Shown: piece after piece, positions 6,592 to 10,335 of the stretch
Position numbering within the stretch: the stretch's first letter is position 1
Layout: the number at the start of each line of letters is the position of its first letter
DNA from: RPQJ01 sp963714645
Lineage (GTDB): Bacteria > Pseudomonadota > Gammaproteobacteria > Steroidobacterales > Steroidobacteraceae
Direction of reading: 5' to 3'
Assembly: GCA_963714645.1 (NCBI GenBank)
Contig: CAVQQX010000041.1
Span: forward strand, 1-10,335
DNA length: 10,335 nt
Program-made: the position numbers and the translations under genes
Notes under the pieces: generated by a model
What the model saw: only the letters and a program-made list of their open reading frames with translations
Told to the model about the DNA's origin: nothing
Database searches by the model: none

Positions 6592-7509
6592 ATGAACCTG
6601 CGGATCTCCGCGGGACGGGCGGGTCGCGCCGCAGGGCTGGAGCTCACCGGGCCACGGGCGCTGCTGTTCGCCGGCCTGTTCCTCGCGGTGGTGTTCGTCG
6701 TGGGCTTGCTGCTCGGACGCTACTTGCTCGGCGCCGATCTCGAGCGACGCGGCTTTGCGCGCGCGATCGCCCAGCAGAAGGTCGACCTGCAGGCGGCCCG
6801 CAGCCAGGTCGAAGGCCAGGTAGACGCGCTCGCGGCCCGTCTCGGGCTGCTGAACGCCCAGTTGCTGCGCCTCGATGCACTCGGGCGCCGGCTCACCGAC
6901 CTCGCCGGTCTCGACCGCGGCGAGTTCGACTTCGACGAACCTCCTCCTGCCGGTGGCCCGGAACTGGATCGCGACGCCCCGGGCGGGGGCTCGGCGCGGG
7001 TGCCGGGGCTCTTCGACTCCCTGGACGTTCTTGCCATCCAGCTCGAGGACCGCGAGCGTCAGCTGTTTGCGCTCGAGACGCTGCTGGCGACGCGCGAGTT
7101 CGGCCGCCGCGTCCTGCCGGGCGGCCTGCCGCTGATCGGAGGCTGGATCTCCTCGAAGTTCGGCCACCGCACCGACCCGTTCACGGGTCACGGGGCCTTC
7201 CACGCGGGCGTGGATTTCGCCGGTGCGCCCGGCAGCAAGGTGATCGCCGTCGGTGCCGGCGTCGTGACCTTTGCCGGGTACAAGTCCGGCTATGGTTACG
7301 TCGTCGAGGTCAGTCACCCGACCGGTCATCTGACTCGCTACGGGCACAATTCACGGAACCTCGTCCGCGTCGGGCAGTCCGTGCAGAAGGGCGAGGCGCT
7401 CGCGATCATCGGCAGCACCGGTCGCTCGACGGGCACGCACGTGCACTTCGAGGTGTTGCGCGACGGCAGCGTGCTGAACCCGGGGAAGTACCTCGGAAGT
7501 GACCAGTGA
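6592..7509 (+). CDS. Membrane-anchored M23 (LytM-type) peptidoglycan metallopeptidase
   Basis: A complete 305-residue protein. Residues about 22-47 form one hydrophobic membrane segment (ALLFAGLFLAVVFVVGLLLG) after a short basic N-terminus, which predicts an inner-membrane anchor with the rest in the periplasm. Residues about 50-105 are rich in heptad-like Leu, Ala, Gln and Arg and probably form a coiled coil; a Pro/Gly-rich linker follows at 115-138. The M23 domain fills about 180-300: His204 and Asp208 in FHAGVDFAG, His252 in TRYGHNS, and His283/His285 in GTHVHFEV. All zinc and catalytic positions are present, so it should be an active endopeptidase on peptide cross-links rather than a degenerate activator such as EnvC. 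ATG 6592 has an AGG four bases upstream. The position between lpxC and secA is a familiar gammaproteobacterial arrangement. The gene is divergent from dciA. Confidence 0.92.
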   Translation: MNLRISAGRAGRAAGLELTGPRALLFAGLFLAVVFVVGLLLGRYLLGADLERRGFARAIAQQKVDLQAARSQVEGQVDALAARLGLLNAQLLRLDALGRRLTDLAGLDRGEFDFDEPPPAGGPELDRDAPGGGSARVPGLFDSLDVLAIQLEDRERQLFALETLLATREFGRRVLPGGLPLIGGWISSKFGHRTDPFTGHGAFHAGVDFAGAPGSKVIAVGAGVVTFAGYKSGYGYVVEVSHPTGHLTRYGHNSRNLVRVGQSVQKGEALAIIGSTGRSTGTHVHFEVLRDGSVLNPGKYLGSDQ

Positions 7510-7513
7510 CTCA

Positions 7514-7597
7514 TGAATGGTGAATAGCCAGGACGAAGCACCGGACACCGCCTGTCCGTCCCGTCCGCGCTATTCACCCATCACCGTTCGCTATTCA
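7514..7597. repeat. Heptanucleotide-repeat element B (inverted arms, likely hairpin)
   Basis: The left arm TGAATGG-TGAATAG (7514-7527) and the right arm of four contiguous 7-bp units, CTATTCA, CCCATCA, CCGTTCG and CTATTCA (7570-7597), are in opposite orientation. The left arm pairs with 7570-7583 at 12 of 14 positions, enclosing 42 bases that contain a further perfect 6-bp inverted repeat, CGGACA (7542-7547) and TGTCCG (7553-7558), with a 5-base loop. It lies five bases after the M23 stop and ahead of the secA promoter region. It may work as a terminator or RNA-stabilising structure, though no T-run follows. The unit sequences match those of element A after lpxC. Confidence 0.7.
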
Positions 7598-7652
7598 CGT
7601 CCTTCCTAACCTATTGTTTCTGCTGGCGGACGCCCCACGTAGCGGGTTCCTG

Positions 7653-7658
7653 TAGAAT
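7653..7658 (+). promoter_or_regulatory. Putative -10 promoter element for secA
   Basis: TAGAAT matches TATAAT at 5 of 6 positions and has a TG directly before it. It lies 35 bases upstream of the secA GTG. No good -35 box stands at 16-18 bases. It suggests secA is transcribed separately from the M23 gene, since element B lies between them. The gap 7510-7693 contains no secM-like reading frame that I can see. Confidence 0.45.
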
Positions 7659-7693
7659 TTCCGCCTTTCATCTACCCTCCGCCCGGAGCCCCC

Positions 7694-10335
<2,642 letters not shown>

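Noticed and set aside
6418..7347. A 309-codon minus-strand open frame opposite the M23 peptidase
   Set aside because: The plus strand has a full set of M23 catalytic residues; the minus-strand product is compositionally biased without motifs.

Overview
The window is GC-rich, densely coding chromosomal DNA from a Gram-negative bacterium, most probably a gammaproteobacterium. The evidence is a full-length LpxC (lipid A synthesis), a SecA close to the E. coli protein throughout, and the neighbourhood lpxC - DUF721/DciA - M23 peptidase - secA, which is familiar from gammaproteobacteria. I cannot name the genus.

Left half (1-4876, all + strand): a tight acyl-CoA catabolic cluster. It holds the C-terminal half of a CaiB/BaiF family protein resembling alpha-methylacyl-CoA racemase, a thiolase, a two-domain FadB/FadJ-type enoyl-CoA hydratase/3-hydroxyacyl-CoA dehydrogenase, and a crotonase-fold protein whose residues point to a PaaG-type isomerase. 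Together they could epimerise a 2-methylacyl-CoA, move or hydrate its double bond, oxidise the 3-hydroxyacyl-CoA and cleave it thiolytically. This is beta-oxidation, plausibly of branched or isoprenoid-like acyl chains. The substrate is inference.

Right half (4877-10335): lpxC (+) with its own likely -10 element; a heptanucleotide-repeat element; a short DUF721/DciA gene on the minus strand; a divergent membrane-anchored M23 metallopeptidase (+); a second heptad-repeat element; and secA (+, GTG start), which runs off the right end before its C-terminal zinc-binding tail. A long minus-strand open frame opposite secA is only a shadow of it.

Main points for a second look: (1) an 11-bp near-perfect tandem duplication at the 5' end of dciA that separates an ATG from the DUF721 reading frame; (2) two intergenic elements built of 7-bp units in opposite orientation, one of which supplies the last codons and stop of dciA; (3) a crotonase-fold protein lacking both hydratase glutamates but keeping a PaaG-like aspartate; (4) a beta-oxidation operon sitting where the ftsZ end of the division cluster usually precedes lpxC. 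I see no strong case for a wholly new multi-gene system: most of the window is housekeeping and catabolic genes.
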